Made by a program: the position numbers and the translations under genes. The notes beneath the pieces are model-generated. The model worked only from the letters and a program-made list of their open reading frames with translations, was not told the origin of the DNA and did not search any database. Shown piece after piece: positions 34,552-43,152 of a DNA stretch of 64,000 nt. Every line of letters starts with the position of its first letter. The first letter of the stretch is position 1. Location of the stretch: positions 124,001-188,000 of the forward strand of contig CAKZFX010000016.1 in NCBI GenBank assembly GCA_936908745.1, written 5' to 3'. Origin of the DNA: an uncultured Chitinophagaceae bacterium (GTDB lineage: Bacteria; Bacteroidota; Bacteroidia; Chitinophagales; Chitinophagaceae).

Positions 34552-35391
34552 CTATTCTTTCGCTGCAAGTGATTTGTCATATACAAACCGCACCATTGCA
34601 TTCTTCTTTTCGTCGGAAGTAAGATACAATTGATAGCGTTTGTCTCCGGCTGTTACGATCATCAGGGCAGTGTTCGGGGGAATGGTTCCCATGTTTTCGC
34701 CAACCATCACCACTTCCTGGACGGTTTTCTGAAGATCAATCTTCACCTTCATCGAAACAGGTTTGGTTGTTAGCATCTTGCGCGACACTTCGGGCATGTC
34801 ATTTACATATACAGAAATCGTATCGCCATCCACGACGCCATTATCATAAAAATCAAGCTGTACGTAACCGGTATCCACATAAATGGTTTTTACCAGTTCG
34901 CTTTTCCGGTCTGTCAGCTTTGGCGGCAGCGGTGGTTTGAAAGCCGACTTATTAAATCGTGTCAGCACGATGGTGCCCGGAGGGCATGTGGACTTATTAT
35001 CCATCGTACGGCCTGTCCACGAACCACGCAACTGTTCTTCCGTAGTTACATTGCCGCTGCCTTTATGATAAACAAGTGTATAATTCTTGATACAGGGAAT
35101 ACAATCGGCCGGGATGCGGAACGTAGTTACCCCTAACTCACTGATCAAAGCGGTATCACTCTTATAGCTGCCGCCGAAAGTTTCCTTTACAAAATTGCTG
35201 GTATCGGAAAAGTGATAAGAAACGCCGGTCACTTTGCCACCGTTGGCAGTGATCTGCAACTCTATATTATACACAGGAAAACAGCCCCCCGGTTCCATTA
35301 CCAGCTTGCCCCGCCAGATACCGTTAATATCCTGGGCAGATGCACTGCAAACCACAAAAAAGCCAATTAAAAATGATACCGTCCTAAGCAT
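34552..35391 (-). CDS. Secreted protein, paralogue A of a tandem pair
   Basis: 279 residues with a signal peptide (LIGFFVVCSASAQ). Residues about 22-165 form a lipocalin-like or small beta-barrel module that opens with INGIWRGKLVMEPGG and contains two or more cysteine pairs (CIPC). A C-terminal module (about 170-279) reads SELVKTIYVDTGYVQLDFYD, NGVVDGDTISVYVND and IPPNTALMIVTAGDKRYQLY. The same two modules in the same order occur in the next gene, so these are tandem duplicates. Role unknown; the NG...DGDTISVYVN strand pattern resembles secreted beta sandwiches. The 97-bp gap to the upstream gene fits one transcript. Confidence 0.75.
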   Translation of the reverse strand: MLRTVSFLIGFFVVCSASAQDINGIWRGKLVMEPGGCFPVYNIELQITANGGKVTGVSYHFSDTSNFVKETFGGSYKSDTALISELGVTTFRIPADCIPCIKNYTLVYHKGSGNVTTEEQLRGSWTGRTMDNKSTCPPGTIVLTRFNKSAFKPPLPPKLTDRKSELVKTIYVDTGYVQLDFYDNGVVDGDTISVYVNDMPEVSRKMLTTKPVSMKVKIDLQKTVQEVVMVGENMGTIPPNTALMIVTAGDKRYQLYLTSDEKKNAMVRFVYDKSLAAKE

Positions 35392-35435
35392 GAAAAATGA
35401 AAATAGGTGAAAATAAATAAGCCACTAAAGAAAAC

Positions 35436-35449
35436 TTGCCTGACGGCAG
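35436..35449. repeat. Diverged CTGCCTGTCGGCAG element
   Basis: TTGCCTGACGGCAG, two mismatches from the reverse complement of CTGCCGACAGGCAG. Located between the two paralogous genes. Confidence 0.45.
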
Positions 35450-35488
35450 TCGGGGTACAGAAACGGTAAAGCACTTGTTTTATAAAAA

Positions 35489-36580
35489 CTACTTAGGCTT
35501 TTCGTACCGGAACCTGACAACAGCGTTCTTCTGCTCTGTGGACGTGATACGTACCTCAAAACGTTGCTCGCCTGCCTCTACAATCATCAAAGATGTGTTG
35601 GGCGGTATGCGGCCGAGGTTTTCTGCCACCATCACCAGCTCATGGTCAGGGTTCTCTTCGTCCATTTTGAACTTAAGTATCAATGGGGCTGCGGTCAGTC
35701 TTTTATTCGACAACACCAGTTTGTTGTCCATATATACAGAAATGCTGTCGTCGTCAATTTCGCCGTTGTCATAAATCTTCACAATGACATTTTCGTCATT
35801 TACGACCAGCGACTTTGCCAACTCGTTGACACGGTTCTTGATGACAGGTGGTGCAGGTAGTTTTACGGGTGGATCCTTCTTGGTTACCGGCGGATCGATC
35901 TTTGGGGCGGGATCAGTTATGGGCGCCCGCGTAATGCCCGGGTCGGTGGTCGGATTTTTTACCGGTGGTTTCACTACCGGGTTCTTCTTTGCCACCGGGG
36001 GGTCTTTCTTTACCGGGGGATTCGTTTTTGTCGTGACATCTTTCTTTACAGGAGGAAGCGGAGTGGCATTCTTTCGCAAAAAAGGTTCGAGGTAAAACTC
36101 AGACTCAACCACCCGGCGCAGGAATACCTTACCTCTGCCGCAATCGCCCCAATAGGAACTATCGCCAGGCTTGGGATTTTCATCGCGGCCGATATAAGAA
36201 CCTTCTAAATACTCTTCCCTGCCGGAACGGGAATAGGTAAGATTATAATTCATAATGCAGGTGGTGCCGCCCATCAGGCTCGTCACTTCCACTGTTCTTA
36301 TTTCTTTGATGCGAAGATTCTTGGAAGAACTGATAAAATTTCCTGTCATGGTCGCCTTTCCATAAAAACGAACATCCAGGTAGGAATAGGAAACACCACT
36401 GGCAGGATAACCATTCTTCTTATGTGAAAGCTGGAACTCCAGTTTATAAGTTGAATTATCACTCGATTTAAAATAGCCTTTCCAGATACCGGTAAGGTCT
36501 TGCGAGAAAACAACTGTTGCAGGTGCAGACGCTAACAACAAAAACAGGAAAAAGGTCTTAACTAAAAAATATTTCATCAC
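35489..36580 (-). CDS. Secreted protein, paralogue B with Pro/Lys-rich linker
   Basis: 363 residues. Signal peptide (FFLFLLLASAPATVVFSQ), N-terminal module (about 25-165) opening with LTGIWKGYFKSSDNS, and C-terminal module (about 255-363) with ELAKSLVVNDENVIVKIYDN, DDDSISVYMDNKLVLSNKRL and IPPNTSLMIVEAGEQRFEVR, homologous to the two modules of paralogue A. Between them lies a roughly 75-residue low-complexity linker of repeated PPVKKD, NPVVKPPVKN and DPPVTKKD units, absent from A. The linker probably spans a cell-surface layer or separates domains. Function unknown. Confidence 0.75.
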   Translation of the reverse strand: MMKYFLVKTFFLFLLLASAPATVVFSQDLTGIWKGYFKSSDNSTYKLEFQLSHKKNGYPASGVSYSYLDVRFYGKATMTGNFISSSKNLRIKEIRTVEVTSLMGGTTCIMNYNLTYSRSGREEYLEGSYIGRDENPKPGDSSYWGDCGRGKVFLRRVVESEFYLEPFLRKNATPLPPVKKDVTTKTNPPVKKDPPVAKKNPVVKPPVKNPTTDPGITRAPITDPAPKIDPPVTKKDPPVKLPAPPVIKNRVNELAKSLVVNDENVIVKIYDNGEIDDDSISVYMDNKLVLSNKRLTAAPLILKFKMDEENPDHELVMVAENLGRIPPNTSLMIVEAGEQRFEVRITSTEQKNAVVRFRYEKPK

Positions 36581-36742
36581 GGATCAAAACTAAACAATCC
36601 GTTCGTAACGGGGTTTATAGGTGGCAGCAGCCTGTCAATTTTAACAGTAGGTAAAGAGGCCGGGGAATTGAATGCGGGCCAATAAAAGGCAAAACAGGCC
36701 TAACTAACCCGTTATAAAGCCTGAAAATCAGCCGGATTTTGT

Positions 36743-36750
36743 TAAATTTG
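36743..36750 (+). promoter_or_regulatory. -7 promoter box of thrS
   Basis: TAAATTTG, perfect TAnnTTTG, 37 bp before the thrS start codon; no obvious -33 TTG at the usual distance. Confidence 0.5.
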
Positions 36751-36787
36751 CATCCCGTTAATAAAACGATTTAAAGGAAACTCATTA

Positions 36788-38722
36788 ATGATAAAAATCA
36801 CCCTTCCCGACGGTTCTGTCAGGGAATATGAAAAAGGAACCAGCTCGCTGGATATTGCCAAATCTATCTCGGAGGGATTGGCAAGAAAAGTATTGGCTGC
36901 CGAAATAAACGGACAGGTGTGGGATGCCACACGTCCGCTAAATGAAGATGCAACGGTAAAACTGCTGACGTGGAACGATGCAGGTGGCAAAAGCACTTTC
37001 TGGCATTCATCTGCTCACCTGATGGCCGAAGCTGTAGAAACGGTTTTCCCCGGAGTTAAATTCTGGGTAGGCCCTGCTGTGGACAATGGTTTCTACTATG
37101 ACATGGACCTTGGCGATCGCAAAATCTCAGAAGAAGACCTGGCGATTCTTGAAAAAAGAATGAATGAACTGGCTAAAAAAGGAAATGCATATATCCGCAA
37201 AGAGATTTCAAAGCCGGAAGCCATTCAATTCTTCACCGAAAAAAACGACGAATACAAACTCGACCTGCTGGCCAACCTGGCAGACGGCGAGATCACTTTC
37301 TATACACAAGGCGGTTTTACTGACCTCTGCCGCGGGCCGCATATCCCGAACACATCCTTTATCAAAGCGATAAAGCTGACCAATATTGCCGGTGCGTACT
37401 GGAAAGGTGATGAAAAAAATAAACAACTGACCCGTGTGTATGGTATTACATTCCCTTCTCAAAAAGAACTGGATGAATACCTTGCTATGCTCGAAGAAGC
37501 AAAGAAAAGAGATCACCGCAAACTGGGCAAAGAACTAAGCATCTACACCATGGATGACAATGTGGGCCCGGGCCTGATACTCTGGATGCCAAACGGAACC
37601 GTGATCATCGAAGAGCTGGAAAAGCTGGCAAAAGAAACTGAACTCGACGCCGGTTATAAAAGGGTGGTGACCCCGCATATCGCAAAAGAGAGTATGTACC
37701 TCACCAGCGGTCACCTTCCATACTATGCAGACAGTATGTTCCCGCCAATGGAAATGGACGGCGAACGTTACTACCTGAAAGCGATGAACTGTCCGCACCA
37801 TCATAAGATCTATGATGCAGAACCCAAAAGCTATAAAGATCTTCCCTACCGTTTGGCTGAATACGGAACCTGTTACCGTTATGAACAAAGCGGTGAGCTG
37901 TTTGGGTTAATGCGTGTGCGTTGCCTGCACATGAATGATGCGCATATCTACTGTACCAAAGAACAATTTGCGCAGGAATTCAAGGCGGTAAACGATATGT
38001 ACCTGAAATACTTTAAAATTTTTGGTATTGAGAAATACGTGATGCGTCTTTCATTGCATGACCCGGAAAAACTGGGACAGAAATATGTTAATGAACCGGA
38101 GCTGTGGCTCGAAACGGAAGAATTGGTACGCAGTGTGCTTATAGAAACAGGTGTTCCTTTTGTGGAAGTAAAAGGCGAAGGCGCTTTCTACGGACCCAAA
38201 ATTGACGTACAGATATGGAGTGCGATCGGCCGTGAATTTACACTGGCTACCAACCAGGTGGACTTTGCACAGAGCCGTAGCTTCAAACTATCGTATACCA
38301 ATAAAGAAAACGAACCGGAAATTCCATTGATCATTCACCGTGCGCCGTTGGGTACACATGAACGTTTTATCGGCTTCCTGTTAGAACACTATGCCGGCAA
38401 ATTCCCGTTGTGGCTGGCGCCGGTACAGGTAAAAGTGTTGCCGATCAGCGATAAATATCTCGACTATGCGAAATCTGTTTCGGCAAAACTGAAAAAAGCG
38501 GATATTCGTGCAGAGGTAGACGACCGCAACGAAAAAATCGGTAAGAAAATCCGCGATACTGAACTGATGAAAGTGCCTTATATGCTGGTGGTAGGTGAAA
38601 AGGAAATGACAGAAAACCAGGTGGCCGTTCGTAAACAAGGTAAAGGTGATGCGGGTGTGAAAGGGGTGGATGAATTTATTGCCGAAGCGGTGGCAGAAAT
38701 TCGTGAACGCAAAGCAGAATAG
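36788..38722 (+). CDS. thrS: Threonyl-tRNA synthetase
   Basis: Class II synthetase charging tRNA-Thr, 644 residues, the usual length. N-terminal TGS domain (about 1-62), editing domain with FWHSSAHLMAEAV (HxxxH, about 76-88) and YTQGGFTDLCRGPHIPNT (second Cys/His site), then the class II core: MNCPHHHKIY near residue 333 supplies the first zinc ligand (Cys), with FRY-type motif 2 (RLAEYGTCYRYEQSG) and motif 3 (LGTHERFIGFLLEHYAG). A C-terminal anticodon-binding domain ends in EIRERKAE. In most Bacteroidota it leads the thrS-infC-rpmI-rplT cluster; here a short terminator-like hairpin follows it before infC. Confidence 0.98.
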   Translation: MIKITLPDGSVREYEKGTSSLDIAKSISEGLARKVLAAEINGQVWDATRPLNEDATVKLLTWNDAGGKSTFWHSSAHLMAEAVETVFPGVKFWVGPAVDNGFYYDMDLGDRKISEEDLAILEKRMNELAKKGNAYIRKEISKPEAIQFFTEKNDEYKLDLLANLADGEITFYTQGGFTDLCRGPHIPNTSFIKAIKLTNIAGAYWKGDEKNKQLTRVYGITFPSQKELDEYLAMLEEAKKRDHRKLGKELSIYTMDDNVGPGLILWMPNGTVIIEELEKLAKETELDAGYKRVVTPHIAKESMYLTSGHLPYYADSMFPPMEMDGERYYLKAMNCPHHHKIYDAEPKSYKDLPYRLAEYGTCYRYEQSGELFGLMRVRCLHMNDAHIYCTKEQFAQEFKAVNDMYLKYFKIFGIEKYVMRLSLHDPEKLGQKYVNEPELWLETEELVRSVLIETGVPFVEVKGEGAFYGPKIDVQIWSAIGREFTLATNQVDFAQSRSFKLSYTNKENEPEIPLIIHRAPLGTHERFIGFLLEHYAGKFPLWLAPVQVKVLPISDKYLDYAKSVSAKLKKADIRAEVDDRNEKIGKKIRDTELMKVPYMLVVGEKEMTENQVAVRKQGKGDAGVKGVDEFIAEAVAEIRERKAE

Positions 38723-38736
38723 TTGTAATTTCAATA

Positions 38737-38762
38737 GCCCTATTTCCCTGGATAGGGTTTTA
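38737..38762 (+). terminator. Weak hairpin between thrS and infC
   Basis: CCCTAT/ATAGGG (738-743 with 752-757) and TTTTAT. It may attenuate read-through rather than stop it completely. Confidence 0.5.
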
Positions 38763-38812
38763 TAAAAGACCAAAATGCCTCAACAGGGAAGAGGTTCATT
38801 TAAAAAAGATAA

Positions 38813-39451
38813 ATGGCAGTACCACAAAAACCCGGTGGCGGGTTCAACAGACCACCAGGCCAGGGCGGAGGTTTTAAACCCGGCGGTGGCGGTTTTAACA
38901 AAGGCGGATTCAGGAACAGGTTCCCCCCGCGAAAAGAAGCGGAACACCGCATCAATCAATTCATCCGTGCAGCGGAAGTTCGTCTCGTAGGTGAAAATGT
39001 AGAAGTTGGTATTTACAGTACGCAGGATGCGCTGAGAATGGCAAAAGAACAGGAGCTGGATCTCGTGGAAATTTCTCCGCAAGTTGATCCGCCTGTATGT
39101 AAGATCATCGACTATAATAAATTCCTCTACGATAAGAAGAAGAAAGAAAAAGAAATGAAGGCCAAGAGCAAGGTTTCCGAAGTAAAGGAAATCCGCTTTA
39201 CGCCTAATACAGACGACCATGACTTTGACTTCAAAGCCAAGCATGCGCTTGAGTTTTTGAAAGATGGCAACAAGGTGAAAGCCTATGTGCAATTCAAAGG
39301 CCGTGCAATCCAGTTCCAGGACAGGGGACAACTATTGCTGCTGAAATTTGCAGAAAGACTGGCCGACGCTGGTGTGCTGGAAAACATGCCGAAGATGGAA
39401 GGCCGTCGTATGCTGGCAATGTTTGCGCCCAAAGGCAGTAAAAAGAAATAA
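38813..39451 (+). CDS. infC: Translation initiation factor IF-3
   Basis: 212 residues. Binds the 30S subunit and checks start-codon/initiator-tRNA pairing. An N-terminal Gly/Pro-rich, low-complexity extension (about 1-40: PGGGFNRPPGQGGGFKPGGG) precedes the conserved IF3-N domain (INQFIRAAEVRLVGENVEVG) and IF3-C domain (SKVSEVKEIRFTPNTDDHDF, VKAYVQFKGRAIQFQDRGQL). ATG 38813 is chosen rather than the unusual AUU start of E. coli. A short overlapping frame at 38775 (MPQQGRGSFKKDK) could be a leader peptide. The gene ends with a strong terminator, so the usual co-transcription with rpmI does not apply here. Confidence 0.97.
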   Translation: MAVPQKPGGGFNRPPGQGGGFKPGGGGFNKGGFRNRFPPRKEAEHRINQFIRAAEVRLVGENVEVGIYSTQDALRMAKEQELDLVEISPQVDPPVCKIIDYNKFLYDKKKKEKEMKAKSKVSEVKEIRFTPNTDDHDFDFKAKHALEFLKDGNKVKAYVQFKGRAIQFQDRGQLLLLKFAERLADAGVLENMPKMEGRRMLAMFAPKGSKKK

Positions 39452-39471
39452 GTTTACTTTACGCATACAGG

Positions 39472-39502
39472 AACCGCTTCAATCCCATGAGGCGGTTTTT
39501 TT
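39472..39502 (+). terminator. infC terminator
   Basis: AACCGC/GCGGTT stem (472-477 with 492-497) followed by six or more T residues, 20 bp after the stop. Confidence 0.85.
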
Positions 39503-39594
39503 ATGCCCATAACCGGGGAAAAAACCAGTTAAATTTTCTACTCTACCGGGAACAAGCTATTTTGAAACATTATTTATTTAAAAAAACTGCTTTT

Positions 39595-40053
39595 ATGAAA
39601 AATGTATCGTTGGTTTTGGCCGTAGTTGCGCTGTTTTTAGTGTCCTGCAAATCTGCAGACAAAAAAGTGCCGCAGATCGCAGCCGACTTCTGTAACTGTT
39701 TTACACAAATGGAAAAGGACATGAGCCCGGAATCTAAAAGCCTGTTTACAAAAGCGGCTGAATCAGCTGATCCTGAAAAAGCAATTGAAGAAGGGATCAC
39801 AGCATTGGATGAAGAAACGCAACTGAAGGTCGGCCAGGAATTCATGGCATTCGGAGACCTTGAAAACGAAAACTCTGAAGTAGGCCGTTGCATGAAAAAT
39901 GTAGAAAAAAAATACGACAATGAGTACACCCTGAACCAGTCCAAATTTGTCAGCAAAGTCATTAAGGAACTGGAGAAAAAGCCGGGTTGCGACTTCACCG
40001 CTTCACTGCTGAAAATGGGTTTGAAAGTACAGGATAAAGAAAAAGGCAAATAA
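39595..40053 (+). CDS. Small lipoprotein of unknown function
   Basis: 152 residues from ATG 39595; signal MKNVSLVLAVVALFLVSC with lipobox Cys at 18. The mature protein is helical and charged, with three cysteines after the lipid site (FCNC, GRCMKN, GCDFT) that may form disulfides. It begins ADFCNCFTQMEKDMSPESKS and ends KMGLKVQDKEKGK. Such Cys-containing helical lipoproteins are common in Bacteroidota with no known role. The gene is an insertion in the normally contiguous infC-rpmI cluster. A terminator follows. Confidence 0.7.
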   Translation: MKNVSLVLAVVALFLVSCKSADKKVPQIAADFCNCFTQMEKDMSPESKSLFTKAAESADPEKAIEEGITALDEETQLKVGQEFMAFGDLENENSEVGRCMKNVEKKYDNEYTLNQSKFVSKVIKELEKKPGCDFTASLLKMGLKVQDKEKGK

Positions 40054-40104
40054 CTATTACCCGGCCCTGCTAAGGCAGCCGGTTGCCACTTATCATAAAG
40101 CTGC

Positions 40105-40142
40105 ACGGCATGGAGGGTTTGCTCTTTCCATGCCGTATCTTT
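40105..40142 (+). terminator. Terminator of the small lipoprotein gene
   Basis: ACGGCATGGA/TCCATGCCGT (105-114 with 127-136), 10-bp stem, short T-rich tail. Confidence 0.75.
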
Positions 40143-40172
40143 CCTCATTATTCATTTTCTAAATATCCACTT

Positions 40173-42698
40173 ATGCAATTGATGAAAAGAGGTTATGGGT
40201 TTGCCATAGCATTTTCTCTGTTAAGTACCCTGGCAGTAGCACAGCCCGGCAGCAGACCCGACAGCACCCGCTCTGGTGCAGGTATGCGGCCGCCCACATC
40301 CGGCCCCAAGCCTTTTGCTGAGGTTATCACGGCAAAAGCGAAAACCGACGACGGTTTATTTAAAGTGCACAAACAGGATGATAAATACTTCTTTGAAATT
40401 CCTGACAACATGCTGGGAAGAGATATCCTCGTGGTCAGCAGGATCTCCAAAGCAGCAGCAGGTATGCGCAATGGTTTCTTTGGCTATGCCGGCGACCAGA
40501 TCGGGCAAAATGTTGTCCGTTTTGAAAAAGGACCGAACAACAAAATATTCCTGCGCAATATCTCTTTTGCGGAATATGCAAAAGACTCCACTTCGCCGAT
40601 GTTTGCGGCGGTAACCAACTCAAACATCCAGCCCATCGCTGCATCGTTTGACATCAAAGCATTCTCCAAAGACTCAACAGGCAGCGTTATTGAGATCACT
40701 GACTATATCAGCGGTGATAATGATATCCTGTTCTTCAACAGTTCGGTAAAAAACTCGCAACGTATCGGCATGGTGCAAAGCGATAAATCATATATCGTGG
40801 GTGTACGTTCCTACCCGCTCAATGTTGAGATCAACACTGTAAAAACCTATTCAAGAATGCCGGCACCGGCTTCCATACCGGGTGTGTCATCGGCTGCGCC
40901 GGGCAATATCACTGTAGAATTAAACACTTCTATGGTAGTGCTGCCCGAAAAACCCATGCAGGCAAGATACTTTGACCCTCGTGTCGGTTACTTCGCTGTG
41001 GGGTATACCGACTTTGATCTCAACCCGCAAGGTGTAAAACCGGTGGTGATGGTAAAAAGATGGAGACTCGAACCAAAAGACGAAGACATTGCTAAATACA
41101 AAAGAGGTGAACTCGTAGAACCCAAAAAGCAGATCATATTCTATATTGATCCGGCTACGCCTAAAAAATGGGTACCATACCTTATACAAGGAGTGAACGA
41201 CTGGCAGAAATCATTTGAAAAAGCCGGTTTCAAAAATGCCATCGTCGCTAAAACAGCGCCGACAAAAGCCGAAGACCCTGAATGGAGCCTGGAAGACGCC
41301 CGCTACTCAGCGGTTGTTTACAAACCATCGGATGTGCCTAACGCAAGCGGCCCGAGTATCTCAGACCCACGCAGTGGCGAGATCATGGAAAGCCATATCA
41401 ACTGGTACCATAATGTAATGGAACTGCTGCGCAACTGGTACTTTGTTCAGTGTTCGCCTGTTGATCCTGCCGCACGTAAAATGGTATTTGATGATGAACT
41501 GATGGGCCAACTGATCCGTTTTGTTTCTTCTCACGAAGTAGGTCATACCTTAGGTCTGCGTCATAACTATGGTTCAAGCTCAACTGTGCCGGTCGAAAAC
41601 CTGCGCAACAAAGCATGGGTGGAAGCCAATGGTCACACGCCTTCTATTATGGACTATGCCCGTTTTAACTACGTGGCGCAGCCGGAAGACAATATCAGCC
41701 AGGTAGGTTTGTTTCCAAGGATCGGTGACTATGATGATTGGGCCATCGAGTGGGGGTACAAACGTTTTGACCAGTTTGACAGCCCGGAGGCGGAAAAATC
41801 ATACCTCAACAAATGGGTGATCGAAAAACTGAAAAACAAACGTCTCTGGTTTGGTACAGAAACCAATCCTGATGATCCGCGCAGCCAGCGTGAGCAGGTA
41901 GGTGATGATGCAATGAAAGGAAGCATGTATGGTATTAAAAACCTGCAACGCATTGTTCCTAACTTATTGGAGTGGACCAAACAACCAAACGATGACTATG
42001 AAGGACTGCGTGATATGTATGCACAGGTAAACTCTCAATTCCAGATGTATATGGGCCATGTAGCGAAATATGTGGCGGGTGTGATGGAAACGCCTAAAAT
42101 GCAGGAAGAAACAGGACCTGTTTATGAAGTGGTTGCTAAAGCCAAACAAAGAGAGGCAGTTGAATTTTTGAATAAACAACTATTCGCAACGCCAACATGG
42201 CTGATCAATAATGACGTTTACAGCCGCACCGGGCAAGACGGGTTGACGGTGATCGGTGGCGTACAGGATAATATCCTGGGCCAGCTGATGAGCAGCCGCA
42301 CGCTTGCCAAACTGGTAAGCGCTGAAGCTACAAGCGGCGCATCGGCTTATCAACTGACCGATCTTTTCAGCGACCTGAAAAAAGGTATCTGGTCTGAATT
42401 GCCCACAAGAAAGCCGATCGACACTTACCGCAGAAACCTCCAGAAATCGTATGTAAACATTTTGGACAGGTTGCTGAACCCGGCCCCGGCGCCATCCTTG
42501 GGTGGTATGACATTCTCTATCGGCGTATCCTCTTCGTATGTGGATAAAACTGATATTAAGAGCGTCGTAAGGGCCCATCTGGCAGCTTTGAAAGCAGAAG
42601 TTACAGCTGCTGCCACCGGCACAACGGATCTTTTGAGCAAGTATCACTTACAGGATGTTGCCAAGAGAATTGACAAGGTGTTGAATCCCAAAGACTAA
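40173..42698 (+). CDS. Zinc-dependent metalloprotease, DUF5117/DUF4953 family
   Basis: 841 residues from ATG 40173 (a second ATG at 40182 is possible; the upstream extension lies across the previous terminator). Signal peptide FAIAFSLLSTLAVAQPG. The N-terminal part (about 35-210) matches DUF5118/DUF5117, including FFEIPDNMLGRDILVVSRIS and YPLNVEINTVKTYSRMP. The catalytic region carries HEVGHTLGLRH at residue 454 onward, the extended metzincin zinc motif HExxHxxGxxH, and downstream the SIMDYARFNY Met-turn. Members are secreted or periplasmic peptidases of unknown substrate, several copies per Bacteroidota genome. A terminator with a GTAA loop follows. It sits between infC and rpmI. Confidence 0.92.
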   Translation: MQLMKRGYGFAIAFSLLSTLAVAQPGSRPDSTRSGAGMRPPTSGPKPFAEVITAKAKTDDGLFKVHKQDDKYFFEIPDNMLGRDILVVSRISKAAAGMRNGFFGYAGDQIGQNVVRFEKGPNNKIFLRNISFAEYAKDSTSPMFAAVTNSNIQPIAASFDIKAFSKDSTGSVIEITDYISGDNDILFFNSSVKNSQRIGMVQSDKSYIVGVRSYPLNVEINTVKTYSRMPAPASIPGVSSAAPGNITVELNTSMVVLPEKPMQARYFDPRVGYFAVGYTDFDLNPQGVKPVVMVKRWRLEPKDEDIAKYKRGELVEPKKQIIFYIDPATPKKWVPYLIQGVNDWQKSFEKAGFKNAIVAKTAPTKAEDPEWSLEDARYSAVVYKPSDVPNASGPSISDPRSGEIMESHINWYHNVMELLRNWYFVQCSPVDPAARKMVFDDELMGQLIRFVSSHEVGHTLGLRHNYGSSSTVPVENLRNKAWVEANGHTPSIMDYARFNYVAQPEDNISQVGLFPRIGDYDDWAIEWGYKRFDQFDSPEAEKSYLNKWVIEKLKNKRLWFGTETNPDDPRSQREQVGDDAMKGSMYGIKNLQRIVPNLLEWTKQPNDDYEGLRDMYAQVNSQFQMYMGHVAKYVAGVMETPKMQEETGPVYEVVAKAKQREAVEFLNKQLFATPTWLINNDVYSRTGQDGLTVIGGVQDNILGQLMSSRTLAKLVSAEATSGASAYQLTDLFSDLKKGIWSELPTRKPIDTYRRNLQKSYVNILDRLLNPAPAPSLGGMTFSIGVSSSYVDKTDIKSVVRAHLAALKAEVTAAATGTTDLLSKYHLQDVAKRIDKVLNPKD

Positions 42699-42727
42699 TA
42701 TCAATTAATTTACGTATCTTTGTAGTA

Positions 42728-42758
42728 AGAGGCCCTTTGTAAAAAGGGTCTCTTTTTT
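42728..42758 (+). terminator. Terminator of the metalloprotease gene
   Basis: AGAGGCCCTTT/AAAGGGTCTCT stem with a GTAA tetraloop and six T residues, 30 bp after the stop. Confidence 0.93.
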
Positions 42759-42768
42759 GTTGAAACCC

Positions 42769-42799
42769 TTGGCTGTTATGCTTTTCCTGCGTACCTTTG
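42769..42799 (+). promoter_or_regulatory. Promoter of rpmI-rplT
   Basis: TTG at 42769-42771, a 20-bp spacer, and perfect TACCTTTG at 42792-42799: the best Bacteroidota -33/-7 pair in the window. It gives rpmI a leader of about 100 nt. Confidence 0.8.
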
Positions 42800-42803
42800 C
42801 AAT

Positions 42804-42906
42804 CCCAAAAAAGGGTAGTTCTTACTAGAACTGATTGCCTGAAGAGGTTCGACAAAGGTCTCCCTGTGGAGAATGCCTCAAAGGTTCAACGTTAATACCG
42901 GGTAAA
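42804..42906 (+). promoter_or_regulatory. rpmI-rplT 5' leader, possible autoregulatory RNA
   Basis: About 100 nt of untranslated, structured-looking RNA between the promoter and the L35 start, with short pairings such as CTAGTT-type and AGGT/CCTC blocks. L20 autoregulates its operon through leader RNA in E. coli and Bacillus; a similar mechanism here is inference only. Confidence 0.4.
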
Positions 42907-43104
42907 ATGCCTAAAGTAAAAACAAACTCCAGCGCCAAAAAACGCTTTAAAGTAACAGGTACTGGAAAGATCATGCACCAAAAGAGTTTTAAACGTCACA
43001 TCCTGACGAAAAAATCAAAAAAGCGTAAGCGTAACATGAGAAAAGACGGAACTGTTTCTCCAACACACGTTGACTTTGTAAAACGCCTGTTACGCCTGAA
43101 ATAA
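42907..43104 (+). CDS. rpmI: 50S ribosomal protein L35
   Basis: 65 residues, very basic, with the family pattern MPKVKTNSSAKKRFKVTGTG, KSFKRHILTKKSKKRKRNM and the ending VKRLLRLK. A core-adjacent large-subunit protein. ATG 42907 is preferred over an in-frame upstream start because the family always begins MPKxKT. It heads a two-gene operon with rplT (80-bp gap), under its own promoter, rather than following infC directly. Confidence 0.97.
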   Translation: MPKVKTNSSAKKRFKVTGTGKIMHQKSFKRHILTKKSKKRKRNMRKDGTVSPTHVDFVKRLLRLK

Positions 43105-43152
43105 GCCCGGCTTATTTTGCTGAAACAACATTTAAAACTCATGCCGGTTCGT

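Noticed and set aside
38775..38990. Overlapping plus-strand frame starting ATG 38775 before infC
   Set aside because: Only the first dozen codons look plausible; beyond that it overlaps infC out of frame. At most a leader peptide.
38780..39331. 183-codon minus-strand frame opposite infC
   Set aside because: infC is certain on the plus strand; the antisense frame has no recognisable protein.
42715..42722. TATCTTTG box upstream of the metalloprotease terminator
   Set aside because: Matches the -7 consensus but lacks a -33 element, and rpmI has a clearly better promoter downstream; kept only as a comparison in the finding on 63353.
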